A stretch of DNA of 64,000 nucleotides from NCBI GenBank assembly GCA_019321725.1, contig CM033107.1, forward strand, positions 12,453,445 through 12,517,444, written 5' to 3'. Origin of the DNA: Paulownia fortunei (lineage: Eukaryota; Streptophyta; Magnoliopsida; Lamiales; Paulowniaceae). Shown here piece by piece: positions 13,137-25,172 of the stretch. Both the position numbers and the translations under genes were made by a program. The first letter of the stretch is position 1; each line of letters starts with the position of its first letter. Below the pieces are notes generated by a model. That model was not told where the DNA came from, ran no database searches, and was given only the letters and a program-made list of their open reading frames with translations.

Positions 13137-14456
13137 TAGAGTAGAAAAATCTACAAAACATGCATGAAACAGAAAATAAGTAAACTATGGAAAAACATAT
13201 TCATTTAATATAAGGCCTTTAATACTTAATGTCTCCCACTATTTTTTTTGAATTCCATCATCCCTAATGGAAGTTTAGGAAATCGAATTTCCTAGTGGGC
13301 TTGAGGTCTACTGAAAGTATTTCACACCCTAATTTTATGAGCCCATGAAATATTTCTATCGATAGTCAATTTTTTGACGATTGTATCACTATACAACCCT
13401 CAAGTTTGTTTTGCCTGACCTCTTCCCATATACCCTAATTTTATGAGCCTATATGGTACTAGTGTTAAACAACACCCATCAAATAATCATGTAGATGGAG
13501 CATCAAGATGTCCCATGACTCATGGTAAACAAATAACGATTCCATCCCACAAGCATCTCTATGCTTGTTAGAGATCACAGCTTTCCAACATAAGACTAAC
13601 CCACGACTCATAGCCAGTGATCAAGTACGGTAGCAGTCATCATGTCTCTACCTTTGATGGTAGGCATGGAATGAAAGGTCCCACTTAACTTATCCATTTT
13701 TGTTTGAAATTAAATTTTATTAAAAATTCTTTCACTTAATTTTGTAAATTAAGTGGGGATTAATTTCATCCAAGACCTCATTATTATTAAAATGCATGGC
13801 ATCATAATATCATTGCGTAAGCATAAAAGTATTAAATAAATTCCTAAACATGTATTTAATACATACTTAAATAAATAGATGATCATGAACTAGTCCTATG
13901 TGGTCCATTTGAGCCAAAAATGAACCTAAGGTCACTTTAAGGGTAATAAAATAGAATAAAATATATTCTATTACATAATTGTATTCCATACAATCATGGA
14001 CCTTCATTGGAACCTCCTTCTTGATTCTTCTTTGTCTTCCAAAGAAAAAGAAAAACCTCACCACCTATTCTACTCTCTTTGCAAAAAAAATTTTTTTTTT
14101 TAAATAGATGGAATAAGAGGTTCGCAGACCCCATTTTAAAACCTAAAAACATTAATTAAAACTAATCATATTGGTCCAATTGCTCATGATCATCCCATAC
14201 ATGCTTATAATAAACATCATATGCTATTATCAAAATATGTAAATATACCAAGTTGTTTAATGCAATTTTTGACCAAGGATAATTTTTAATTACTTGAAAA
14301 CTAATTTTTCTTTGAATTTTTTCATAAATTATTAAAATTAACAATTAATTTTAAAATTCCAGAAAATCAAAATAAAATGGACCCAAAAAATGGCGCAACA
14401 AATGGCACAACTATTGCCAGTGCGCGCGTGCACCAACGCTCTGTTGCCCGTCATGT
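13137..14456 (-). other. D1 untranslated leader, 5' part deleted
   Basis: This noncoding stretch matches the C1 leader (57510-59090) in reverse, for example 13230-13330 against 58880-58990 and 14040-14080 against 58140-58190. Its end near 14400-14456 is a small GC-rich block at the position of the C1 GC-rich block. It joins directly to LTR sequence in mid-LTR, so the PBS and LTR 3' end were lost in one deletion. Confidence 0.7.
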
Positions 14457-14928
14457 GAGATTCCCTTATTAAATAAGAGACAAGTGTCAAATTTTATGTT
14501 GGGCACTGACAAACCTCCATGCACACCAGTGCAACATCCAACATACCTCCTTTATGATTGTCATGCAATTAGAAAATATATCAAAATGCTGCAGAATACA
14601 CACAAGGCTACCATTGTGCCTTAAGTTCGAGTACTAGCCATGCATTATTGCAATATAAAAATTCTTATTTCGATAGGCAAAGTCTCAAATTAAGAATTTT
14701 CTGCGGGCTATATTTAGTGTACTTGTTCTCTAGCAAGCACCCACATACATGCAATTATGTTTATATGGTAATGCTAATGGAATGCGACATCCTCGTTTTA
14801 CGAGCTTGCATTATATGCGCGAGTCTTACTAGGCTATTTGATATTCTGTCTCAAAAGAAAACCCTCAAACTGGAAATTATCTAAGACCAAAGCCTTAGAG
14901 GTATGTTCCATGATCACCATCATATGCG
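14457..14928 (-). repeat. D1 5' LTR, segment 1
   Basis: This matches the D1 3' LTR from about 9570 to 10057. It stops at the conserved hairpin (arm at 14910-14917), where element G is inserted, and resumes at 22800. Confidence 0.8.
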
Positions 14929-14929
14929 T

Positions 14930-16176
14930 TGCTACAACTTTAAGGTTGTAAACTTAAGTATAGGTTATGGGATCAAGTATTTATGAATAACTTTAACGAC
15001 AACACTTATTTATGGGATCAAGCATTTATGAACACTTTTTTCAATAATAAATCAAGGTTTCACATTAGTAGTTGGTGTGGTAAAACCGTACAATAAGATA
15101 GATGAACATAAGTATTTATTGTGCCATTGGAGATCAAAACTCAAAATAATAATACAACATACTTAAATATTTTCTATCCTTATAACCATTCATCTTCCTC
15201 CATCAAAAGGTTCACCCTTTTTCCTCAGCAAAAGAAATAATAAAAGTAGGAAAGACTAAAAATAGAAGAGAAACTAGAAAATGCGTTTCTATTACTATTA
15301 GAAAATTTACATTACCAGAAAACATACATACTAGAAAACTTAGCTTAAAAAAACCTTTTACCCCTCCCCTCCTCTTACGAGCTTAATACATGGTCTATTT
15401 ATTATACTTGGAGTATGCTAGAGACCAAACAAATAATAGAGGAGTTAATCAAGTGGTATGCTAGTTGCCAAGAGTTGGTAAGTTGTTACACCAAATCCAC
15501 AAAATTCTCACCTACCCGATTGAATTACGTTTTCAGGTCAGATACAACCAACTTTTGATAATGAATAAAGAACAAAAATTTTAGATCCTTTGGTGCTGAT
15601 ATATTTTCATATATCATGTGTCAAATTTGGCTGTTAGATGGGGGTGATATGGTCAAATTACCAAATCATGTCCAAGAGTCGTCCTTTAACAGCAACAACA
15701 CTTTATAACTTATATTTTTACCATTTTGACACATTTTCTCACCATATTGTCTGCATAAACTTATCCAAATATCAGTCCAACATAAATTTGTGCCTAAGAG
15801 ATATGACCCAATTGGTCAAATAAGTCAATATTAGGCTGAACTTTAATCTGAATTTTGGTGATCCATTTTGTACAAGCACTTGGACAAACTTTCTGCTATA
15901 ATCAAAACTTAATTAGGCTGAGCTTTCAACATAAAAGTTGTAGTTCTATCTCTTATCTTTCAAATAAAGTAATATTTAGGTCCATACGTCTTTTGATCAT
16001 GAAGTTATGCTCAAAATACAAAAACTGCACAAGTTTGGAAATATGCTTCTTTTGATCTTTTTATATTCATTGATTTTCTAACAGAAAACATTAATAAAAT
16101 AATAATATTAACAAGAATAAAGCAAGAAAATTATAAAGAATTTGATACAAAAATATATCAAAATATGCACTTATCA
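14930..16176 (-). repeat. G 3' LTR with internal deletion
   Basis: It starts TGCTACAACTTTAAGG and ends GCACTTATCA on the plus strand. Compared with the other LTR of the same element (21235-22798) it lacks roughly 300 bp after the first 60 bp. The remaining sequence is clearly the same LTR with many substitutions. Confidence 0.85.
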
Positions 16177-16859
16177 AATTCCCCCACACTTAACCTAAAC
16201 TAATCCACTTTAATAAGAAATCACGATTGTATTTTGCATATGCAACAAGTCTTTAAATCCATAGGTGGCCCATAGAGGATGAGTAATAGCCTCATGAGGG
16301 TTTCTAGCGGTGATACCCACAAACAACTATGATAACTATATTCCAGCTATTATTCTTAGGAAGTAACAAAGTAATATAGAAATGAAATCAAACAAGTGTT
16401 GAGTTTAACTCTTAGTCATTTAAAAGTCAGTACATTTCTATAATAAGCATACTCAAGTTTGTGTGTGGATAGTTAATGTCAACAATGATGAAACTACGCA
16501 TGCTTTAAATAAGTGAATTCTCATAAAACTTTACAAAAATTATCACCCAACTATAATGGAAAAGTTAAACATCATAGGCTCTTTCCTTGGTACAAATCTC
16601 CACTATACTGAAGGCACCACACGAAATCGAAAGGTCTTCAACAAAGGTTGTAATGGGGCCAAAGGGTAGTAATGTGACTATGAAATAAAAGGATAGAATG
16701 CAATAAAGGTTCTAAAAATTTTATGGAATTAGAGACATAAAGTTTTTTGATGAAAAATTCTCAAACTTGCTAACACTTTTATAAGAGATATTGACATCTT
16801 AATAAATAATAAACCCATTCAGAATAATTTGAAAACTAAAGGCAAAACCGTAGATAAGT
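16177..16859 (-). other. G polypurine tract and 3' noncoding region
   Basis: The minus strand reads TTAAGTGTGGGGGAATT just before the LTR, a typical gypsy polypurine tract. No coding signal is seen in the rest. This lies where the region downstream of pol is expected. Confidence 0.65.
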
Positions 16860-17709
16860 GTTACCTATGCAGATTTTGTAGTTAAACTTGATGGTAATCA
16901 CTTATCCTTTGCTTTTCTTGCTTTTATTTCAACTTGAAATCAATTTGGAGCACTTGGAGACCTTAAGATGTGTGTTTGAAAGCTGAAAATGGCTGAAATA
17001 AGGGTCTGGTCATGGTTTAAGGGCGAAGGGTTTGAAGTGTTAACTTGAGATGTTACTTTAAGGTTAATAAGAAAGCATGAGGTAGCAAAACTTGAATGTC
17101 ACATTGTTGTTTAAAGCTAATCTTATACACAACTTATACAACTCTAATCTGGTGTTTCTCAGCATTTATTTCTTTATTTACAACTTATTTTAATTTCTGT
17201 ACGATTGGATAATAAATTATACCCTAATTTCTTAACCGTTCACTCGATCTTTAAATAGATTGACATCCGATTCTTAAATAGATTGTAGTTTTTATTTCAA
17301 AAATCATATGCACATATGGACCTTGAAATATGACACTTAAATCAAATTATATCACGTTTAATATCCCAAGTATTATTAGTTTATGAATGTATACCTTTAA
17401 AATACCTTGATCTAGTTGAATTGAAACATATTAGCTTACTAGTAATACCTTTAATTACTTCTAAAATTATAACATATAACTTATGAATAACTAATATATT
17501 GACTAATCTATTCTTTCTCTTATCTAAATATTAAATTTCTTAATTAGGCTATAAGATCTCAACCACTAATATCAAGTGATAGAATTAGAAGTCAACGATT
17601 AAGAATACTATATAAGTGTCATGTAAATGTTAATGCAAATTAGCATATAAGTAGCATGTAATGCATGAATCACATTGGCCAAGTGATTAGTGTGAGGATT
17701 AGGTATTAC
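16860..17709 (+). repeat. Relic of a Tekay-like LTR inside G pol
   Basis: Blocks here match the second half of the 2.7 kb LTR at 38988-41687. Matching landmarks are the segment with ACTTGAAATC/ACTTGGAATC, the segment CTTAACCGTTCACTCGATCT, and the end CATGTAATGCATGAATCA. It ends GGTATTACA at 17709, against GGATATCACA in the full copy. The 5' half is missing. It sits where RNase H should continue into integrase, so it marks the spot where pol was lost. Confidence 0.6.
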
Positions 17710-17956
17710 ATGAGCCAACAAGATAAGATCTAATTTTGTCCAATGCAAAAACTACTGCAAGTAATTCTTTTTCAGTTGTTGAATAATTTAATTGAGCACT
17801 ATTAAAAGTTTTATTTGTATAGTAAATAACATATGGTTTCTTATCTTTTCTTTGTCCCAAGACAGCTCCAACAACATAGTCACTAGCATTACACATTATT
17901 TCAAAAGGTAAAGTCCAATCTGGAGGTTGCATGATTAGAGCAGATGTAAGCATGCT
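17710..17956 (-). pseudogene. G RNase H fragment
   Basis: The minus-strand frame has the Athila-type RNase H segments MQPPDWTLPFEIMC, GAVLGQRKDKKPY and TEKELLAVVFALDK. The catalytic CDASD motif reads CNASD, the codon at 17888-17890 having changed from Asp to Asn by G-to-A. The protein ends abruptly after RSYLVGS, where the LTR relic begins. The family normally continues for another 60 or more residues of RNase H and then integrase. Confidence 0.85.
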
Positions 17957-18042
17957 TTTAAGCTTAATAAAAGTATTTTCACAATTTTTAGTCTATTCAA
18001 AAATAGTTTCTTTTGTTAGAAAATTACATAAAGGTTTAGATA

Positions 18043-19065
18043 TTATATTAAAATCTTAGATAAAACTTCTATAAAACCAGCATTTCCTAACAATGATCTT
18101 ACCTCTTTCCTAGTCTTTCGTGTTGGCAAATTGATAATTAACTCAATTTTAGATTTGTCAACCTCAATACCTCTTGATGAAATAATGTGTACAAGAACAA
18201 TACCAGTTGTTACCATAAAATGACATTTCTCCCAATTGAGCACAAGATTGCTTTCTTCACACCTGATCAAAATCTTTTCTAAATTAGATAGGCAATCATC
18301 AAATGAATTACCAAAAATAGAAAAATCATCAATAAAGACTTCAAGAAAATGTTCAACCATGTCACTAAAAATACTAAACATATATCGTTGGAATGTAGCT
18401 GGTGCATTAAATAATCCAAAAGGCATCCTTTGATTTACAGAAGTACCAAAAGGACATGTAAAAGTTATTTTCTCTTGATCTTCAAATGTAATTGCAATTT
18501 GATTATACCCAGAATATCCATCTAAAAAGTAATAAAATTCATGTCCTGCAACTTTTTCTAAGATTTGATCCATGAAAGGTAATGGAAAATGATCTTTTCT
18601 AATAACTGAGTTGAGTTTCCTATAGTCAATGCACATTTGCCAATCAGTAATAGTCTTAGTTGTAATTAATTCATCATTTTCATTCTTGACTACACTAACT
18701 CCAGATTTCTTAGGTACAACTTGAGTAGGACTTACCCATTTGCTATCAAAAATTGGATAAATGATTATATTATCTAAAAGTTTAATGACTTCATTTCTCA
18801 CTACTTCTTTCATATTAGGATTTAGCCTTCGTTCCATTTCTCAAGAAGGTTTAGCATTTTCCTCTAGATAGATGTTATGTGTGTAAATTAAAGGATTAAT
18901 ACCTTTAATATTAGCAATAGTCCATCCTAAAGCATTCTTATACATTTTTAAAGTTTCGATCAACTTACCTTCTTGAGATCCATCAAGTTTGGAAGAAATT
19001 AAAATCTCATTCTCACCCAAGAAAGAGTATTTCAAATCAACTGACAAAGGTTTCAAATTAACCAC
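18043..19065 (-). pseudogene. G Ty3/gypsy reverse transcriptase
   Basis: Two adjacent stretches in the same frame, 18841-19065 and 18043-18837, are separated only by one TGA at 18838-18840, at a position where the family has Arg; CGA to TGA is a C-to-T change. The first carries the pre-RT linker (KGINPLIYTHNIYLEE). The second has the RT fingers and palm: SKWVSPTQVVPKKSG, CIDYRKLN, FLDGYSGYNQ, RMPFGLFNAPATFQR and the active site FIDDFSIFG (about 18313-18342). The downstream thumb and connection are frameshifted just after RSLLGNAGF. This is the best-kept gypsy RT in the window; the motifs place it in the Athila group. Confidence 0.9.
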
Positions 19066-19784
19066 GGGAGCTTTAATACTTGATGGAATATATTTTACTA
19101 TTAATAATGAAAGTTCTTCAAACCTTGGCTTCTAAAAATAATTTTCTTGTACCTGTGAAAATTCAGAGAGAGTATTAGCATGTGCCTTTTTACAAATACT
19201 TTTCACTTTTAAAATAAGTCTCCAAAGAATCTAAAGAGTTAGTGGTAGTAAAGTATTCATGAACAAGTTCCTCGATTGAATCCACTTTCTGTACTTTGAC
19301 ATCTTCTATAAGTTGCTTACAAACATTAAACACATTTAGTTCCAAAGTCATATTTTCAAATGATAACTTCAAAATACCATTTCTACAATTGATCAAAGCA
19401 TTTGAAGTTGCAAAAAAAGGATGACCCAAAATGATAGAAATTTGTGTATGTATTTGTGCAACAGGCGCTGTGTCCAAAATAATAAAATCAACTAGAAACT
19501 AAAACTTATCAATTTGTACCAACACATCTTTTACTACTCCCTTTGAAACTTTAATTGAACGATCAACTAGTTGGGGTACAACAAAAGTCGTTTTAAGTTC
19601 TCTCAAACCTAACTGTTCATAAATTGAGAAAGGTAGAGGACTTACACTAGCACCAAGATCAAGCAAAGCATGCTCTATTCTAGTGTTTGCTATGATACAT
19701 AAAATGGTTGGGCAACCTGGATCTTTGTACTTAGGTAGAGTGAATTGTTGAATAATTGAACTAACACTTTCAGTTAAAAATGCA
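19066..19784 (-). pseudogene. G aspartic protease region
   Basis: On the minus strand the retroviral-type protease active site reads DLGAS (about 19640-19660), followed by PLPFSIYEQL and, in the next open stretch (19190-19477), the ILGHPFFATSNALINC block. These are the paired active-site and flap-distal motifs of Athila-type proteases. Frameshifts separate the pieces. The catalytic Asp is retained here, unlike in element E. Confidence 0.75.
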
Positions 19785-21072
19785 TTATTTTGTACATGAT
19801 GTTTTCTTTGTACACAAATCTTTCAAAAAATTGGCATAAGGTGGAACTTGCTTGATTGCATCGAATAATGGAATATTAATCTTAACTTGTTTAAAAACTT
19901 CAAAGATTTCAATATTTGAGTTAAATTTTTTAGTTGCTTGCAATCTTTGAGGAAAGGTTGCTGGAGGTAAATATTTTTCTTTTTCATCATTTTCATACTT
20001 ACCTTCATCAAACTTACCTTCATCATCAAGACTATTTTCATTCTTCATTTTTGGAAGTAGATTATAAACTTTCTCCTTGGGATGAATAGTTTTATCAATA
20101 ACTTTTCCATTCTGAAGAATTGTGACTGAAATTTGCTTGTACTAGAGTGTTTGGACATTCATTGGTGGAGTGCCCCAAAAGTTCACAATTGCTATACACT
20201 TCTTCGTCTTGCACATATTTGATTTTCTTTACTTTTTTATGTTCCATGGCTTCAACGTTTCTTGTTAAACTAGCAATCCTAGCATTTAGATCATCTTCTT
20301 GGCTAAGTTAATATTTTTCTTTATTACTATTAGCAAGATTAGATCTAATAGAACCTTCGAAAGAATTAACACTATGCCATAATTGAGTTCAACTAAATGA
20401 TCTAAATGTTCAAGGGCTTCATTAGGTTCTTTATCAAGAAATTTACCATTACACATTGTTTCAGCAAATTATTTTATTACAGGAGTTAAACCTTCAGAAA
20501 AGAAACTAATTAAGCATCATTTTTCAAAACTATGATGTGAGCATGAATTCAACAAATCTTTAAATCTTTCCCAACATTGAAAAAAAGCTTCATTAGAATT
20601 ATGAGAAAAAATTTGAATTTGTGTTTTCAAAGCATTAGTTCTATGAGTTGAAAAAAAAATTTCAAAAATTCATCTTGCATTTCTTGCCAAGTGCCAATTG
20701 ACCTAGGTTTTAAAGAATTACGCCAAGTTTTTGCTTTATCTTTTAAAAAAAAAGGAAATAATTTGAGCTTAACAATCTTATTTGTGCAAGTTTATCATCA
20801 AAAGTGGCACATACTTCATCAAATTCTTTCAAATGCAAGTAAGGGCTTTCAAAGTCTAAACCATGGAAATTAGGAAGTAAAGGGATCATACCTTGCTTGA
20901 ATTGAAAGTTAATTGCATTAAAAAGAAAAAATAAAACAAAAAAGAGAAGAATTTTAAGAAGGTTGCAAGCAATAACATATGATACGCACCTATTGATTTT
21001 CATTTTCATCTTGGACACTTTCATTTTTAGCCATGGTGAAAGTGTGTACAGATGATTCAAATAAATTTCCAA
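19785..21072 (-). pseudogene. G gag (capsid-nucleocapsid), broken
   Basis: Capsid-type segments are visible in several frames on the minus strand. These are PLLPNFHGLDFESPYLHLKE (about 20800-20890), a stretch with RSIGTWQ and CWERFKDLLNSC between 20530 and 20710, and a Cys-His remnant CELLGHSTNECP near 20150-20190. The order and motifs match Athila gag. There is no continuous frame; the stretch 20743-21072 is the longest open piece and ends where the capsid frame shifts. Confidence 0.75.
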
Positions 21073-21210
21073 ACAAAGTTTCAGAATTATTTCTAACTAA
21101 ACGCTGAGAATTATGACTGCGATACCATGTAACCATATATCCATAAAGAAAATAAACAAACTAGCTTTACAAAGAAAAAATATTAACAAGCCTGAATACT
21201 TACCTTGCCT

Positions 21211-21228
21211 TCCCCGCCAACGACACCA
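21211..21228 (-). other. G primer-binding site, tRNA-Asp type
   Basis: The minus strand reads TGGTGTCGTTGGCGGGGA. The plant tRNA-Asp complement is TGGCGCCGTTGCCGGGGA, giving 15/18 matches. It lies 6 bp inside the 5' LTR, which is usual for the Athila group. Confidence 0.75.
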
Positions 21229-21234
21229 AAAACT

Positions 21235-22798
21235 TGTTACAATATTAAGGTTGTAAACCTAAGTACAGGTTGTATTAAGTAATAAATTTCTCGTGAGTCT
21301 GAGGTTGATCCACAGGGAAATTGCTTCAAGAATTCAAGATTATAATTCTAAAATAATAGGATTTATGTGATTTAAAATATATTAAAAATTAATGTATGTT
21401 GTAACTAAAGAAAAACCAAAATAATAAAAGTATTAAGGATTAGGGATCCACTCTTGAGTTTTGGATAGAGAAATAATTATTTATTCTTTTTACCTTTATT
21501 GATTGCCATTACTAAAATCCATATGTAATGAAGGTTCCAATGGGAAGACATTATCAAATAGCTCATGCAATAAGGTAATTATGATATTGTCTAACTATTT
21601 GCAAATTATCTTTTAACGACAATACTTATTTATGGGATCAAACATTTATTCAAACCTTTATCAACAACAAATCAAGGTTTCACATTAGCAGTAGGTGGTG
21701 TGAAACCGTACAATAAGCTAAATAAACCTAAGTATTTGTTATGCCATTGGAGATACATAAATCAAGAATCACTACAAAATAAGTAGGGTTTAGATCAAAA
21801 CTCTAAATAATAATACAATATACTTAAACATTTTCTACCCTTATAATTATTCATCTTCCTCCATCAAAATGTTCACCCTTTTTCTCAGCAAAATGAAATT
21901 CAGAAAGACATTATAAAAGTATGAAAGACCAAAAATAGAAGAGAAACTAGAGAATGCATTTCTATTACTACTAGAAAACCCTCTACCCCTCCCCTTCTTA
22001 CAAGCTTAATACATGGCCTATTTACAGTACTTGGAGTATGCTAGAGGACAAATAAATAATTGAGGAGTTAATCAAGTGGTATGTTAGTTGTCAAGAGTTG
22101 GTAAGTTGTTACACCAAGTACTCAAAATTTTCACCTACTTAATTAAATTGCATTTTCAGGTTAGATACAGCCAGATTTTCATAATGCATAAAAAGAACAA
22201 AATTTGTAGATCTTTTAATGCTAATATATTTTTATATATCATTTGTCAAATTTAGCTGTCGGATGAGGGAGCTATGGTCAAATTACTGAATCATGTCCAA
22301 GAGTTGTCCTTTAACAGCAGCAACACTTTTCAGCCTATATTGTTACCATTTTGATGCATTTTCTCATCATCTTGTCTTCAAAAAACTTATTTATTTGAAA
22401 CTCAAAATAAAATTAGGCTTAAGAAATATGACCCAATTGGTCAAATAAGTCAATATTGGGCTGAACTCTCATCTGAATTTTGGTGATCCATTTTGTGCAA
22501 CCACTTGGATGAACTTTATACTATAATCGAGACTGAATTGGGAAGAGCTTCCAACAAAAACTTTGTAGTTCTGTGTCTTGGCTTTCAAATGAAGTAAGAT
22601 TAAGGGTCGTAGGGCTTTTGATCATCAAGTTATGCTCAAAATACAAAAAATGCACAGGTTTGAAAACATGCTTCTTTTGATACTTTTATATTCATTGATT
22701 TCCTAACACAAATTAATAAAATAATAATATTACCAAGAATAAAATAAGAAAATTATAGAGGATTTGATACAAAAATATGTCGAAATATGCACTTATCA
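21235..22798 (-). repeat. G 5' LTR (about 1.56 kb)
   Basis: It starts TGTTACAATATTAAGG and ends GCACTTATCA on the plus strand. It is the fuller of the two G LTRs and borders the PBS. Confidence 0.85.
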
Positions 22799-22799
22799 T

Positions 22800-22985
22800 G
22801 TGCGACCATGCCTCATAGCCTAATTTGATCTAAGAACTTTATCTAATATGCAATAAAAAAATGCAAGACATAAAATAAAAAAAAATGCCTTTTTATTAAT
22901 ATGATTCCCAATAAGATTATCTTACAAAAAAAAAAGAGTACAAAACACATAAACTAATTACGACGCTGGGCATCCTACTCTAACA
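22800..22985 (-). repeat. D1 5' LTR, segment 2
   Basis: This resumes the D1 LTR from the hairpin arm GCGACCAT to the LTR start. On the minus strand it starts TGTTAGAGTAGGATGC at 22985. It is colinear with 10058-10243. Confidence 0.85.
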
Positions 22986-23560
22986 ACTTGGTCATCTCCT
23001 ATTCTAAGTACCAAATTTCTATTTGCACATAATCAAAGTTCTACTCATTACTAGGAAAGGTCTACCTAAAATAAGGTTCACATCAACATCTTCCTTCATA
23101 TCCAACACAATGAAATCTATTGGAAAATTAAACTTGTCTATCTTCACTAGCTCATCCTCAATAATACCTTACGAATACTTGATAGACCGGTTGGCTAGTT
23201 GAAGTAACACGATTGTTGGCTTTGAATCTTTAAGTCTAAGGTTCCTACAGACTGACAAAGGCATAAGATTAATGCACGCTCCTAAATTACATAAAGCATT
23301 AGAAAATGAAATTGAACCAATAGTGTAAGGGATAGAGAATCTCCCAGGGTCTTAATCTTAGAAGGAAGCTTGTTTTGGACAATCGCTGAGCACTCCTTGG
23401 TTAAGTTCATAGTCTCATGTTCCTCCATTTTCCTTTTGTTTGATAAAATTTCCTTGAAACATTTAGCATATTTGGGTATTTGAAGCAAAGCATCAACCAA
23501 GGGAATATTAATGCGTAATTTTTTTAAAAACTTTAAGAAACTTCTTAAATCACACATTCC
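22986..23560 (-). pseudogene. Element E aspartic protease region
   Basis: Minus-strand pieces carry INIPLVDALLQIPKYAK and the acidic segment KRKMEEHETMNLTKECSAIV (23282-23557). A frameshift then leads to NALCNLGACINLMPLS (about 23250-23300) and a block with ILGRPFL. These are Athila-type protease signatures. The catalytic triplet is NLGAC instead of DLGAS; the codon at 23286-23288 is Asn where Asp is required, a G-to-A change. The protein runs into the D1 junction at 22986 and continues at 7935. Confidence 0.75.
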
Positions 23561-25050
23561 ATTGAGATCTCTTCAAAGTTAAAAGAAAAGGGGGAAGAAT
23601 ACTTATTAGTTTAGGTGGAACAATCTCAGTGGAATAGATACTATGATCGGATTATGCTTGTCATACTTCTCTTAACTTTTCACCTCTTGCACTTTGGTGT
23701 CAATCTCCTTCCCACTTTGTAAAATAATTTCATTAAATTGTGATTTGGAATTTTTCTCTGTATCACTTGGTAAAACACCTTGCACTTATCCAGACATCAT
23801 AATTACCAATTACCCTATTTGAGTTTCCAAGTTTTGAGTTGATGCCTCTTGATTTTGAAATCTAGTTCAACGGTAGATAAAAATTTATTCATCATCTCCT
23901 CCAAACTTTTCTTTTCTCTTGAGGTGAGTATCCGGTTAATGGAGGCCTTACCATGCCTTGATGTCCTTGAAATGTGCCTTGATTCCCTTAATTTCCCTAT
24001 GAAACGTTGAAGGTGATTTCTACATCTAAGATTGAATGTATTACAGAATTGGTTGTTTGCTTGCCTAATGAAATTTCCAACATAATTAGCTTGCTCGGAT
24101 GAGGATGAAGACGGATTCCCAACTTCGCACTCAGTGCTATAGTGTCCACCTATACCTAACTCACATGCAATAGTTTGAACCTTCATTGCTGAAGCACTCA
24201 TGTTATCTATCTATTTTTTAATGCATTAATTTGAGCCAAAAGGGCCGAGTATATATATATATAGTGTGAGCTCCCATTGCCTTCTTTCCCAAACTCCTAT
24301 TCATTTCCTAAATGTAATTATTTGATGACATTTCTTTTAACAACTTATATGCCTCCACTGGAGTTCTTGTCATGATTGTGCATCCCGATGTTGCATCTAT
24401 CATGGAATAATAGAGGGTGATAAACTATTATAAAACATTTGTACTTACAACCATGTGAGAAACTATGGTCCGGGCACCTCCTCAAACAATCCTTAAACCT
24501 TTCTCATCCTTCATACAAAGGTTCCAAATTGAATTGTGCAAATGTAGTTATGTCGTTCCTCATTTTTGCAGTTTTAAAATATGGAAAGTACTTAGTAAGT
24601 AATGTTTGTGCCATAGCCTCCCATGTAGCAATTGATCCGATGGACAATGAATTGAGTCAATTCTTGGCTTTGTCCCGCAAGGAGAATGGAAAAAATCTGA
24701 ATCTAATAGCATCATCAATCCCTCCATTGTGTTTAAAAGTGTTACATATCTTAAAAAAATTAGCAATATGGACATTAGGGTCATCACTTAGCGAGCTACC
24801 AAATAGAACCAAAGCTTGAATCATTTGGATAATGGTCAATTTGATTTCAAAGGTATGCGCTTGAATTGTCAGCCTCCAAGTACTTGAATTGGCCCATTGC
24901 TCGTTGTTGGCTATCCTTTTCTCTCTTGTTTCTTTCAATAAAATTTGAAGAGTCATTTCAATTTTAGGGTTGTAGGATGCAAAATCCCAGGTGGAGGACC
25001 AAGTCATACACCAACAATACTTACAATGCAAAACAGAAACTCTCAAAGTA
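23561..25050 (-). pseudogene. Element E gag, broken
   Basis: The clearest capsid piece is in 24657-25046: an N-terminal part, then IKLTIIQMIQ, FGSSLSDDPNVHIANFF and IRFRFFPFSLRDKAKN, the standard Athila capsid order. A later piece (23815-24201) has a knuckle-like CELGIGGHYSTEC, where the second Cys of the CX2C pair is missing, followed by SSSSSEQANYVGNF. Stops and frameshifts separate the parts. It lies directly after the PBS and leader, as gag should. Confidence 0.75.
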
Positions 25051-25146
25051 ACTGGAACAAAAGTGAAATAAAAGAAACAATAATAAAGAAAGTAAAATAT
25101 TCAAATTAAAGCTAGATAAATCAACTTCAATATTGCAAAAACACAC

Positions 25147-25164
25147 TCCCTAACAATGGTGCCA
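25147..25164 (-). other. Element E primer-binding site, tRNA-Asp type
   Basis: The minus strand reads TGGCACCATTGTTAGGGA. It differs from the plant tRNA-Asp complement at five of 18 bases, and all five are G-to-A or C-to-T. It lies 8 bp inside the LTR. Confidence 0.65.
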
Positions 25165-25172
25165 AAAAGTTA

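Larger units (their letters stand above)
14929..22799 (-). mobile_element. Athila-like Ty3/gypsy element G nested in the D1 LTR
   Basis: The minus-strand element has LTRs at 14930-16176 and 21235-22798 and a tRNA-Asp-type PBS at 21211-21228. A polypurine tract lies beside the 3' LTR, with gag, protease, RT and part of RNase H between. Integrase is missing. The flanks ATGCG (14924-14928) and GTGCG (22800-22804) are a possible 4/5 target duplication that leaves one extra T at each end, so the exact ends are uncertain. The host LTR sequence is continuous once G is removed. Confidence 0.85.
7936..22985 (-). mobile_element. Ty1/copia element D1 with nested gypsy insertion
   Basis: This minus-strand element has its 3' LTR at 7936-10243, internal region at 10244-14456, and a partial 5' LTR at 14457-14928 plus 22800-22985. 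The 5' LTR is split by gypsy element G. The outer ends read TGTTGGGTTCGC on the left and GGCATCCTACTCTAACA on the right. The flanking 5-mers are ACTAG (7931-7935) and ACTTG (22986-22990), a 4/5 match consistent with an aged target duplication. The 5' LTR has lost its own 3' portion together with the primer-binding site. Removing 7936-22985 rejoins element E. Confidence 0.8.
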
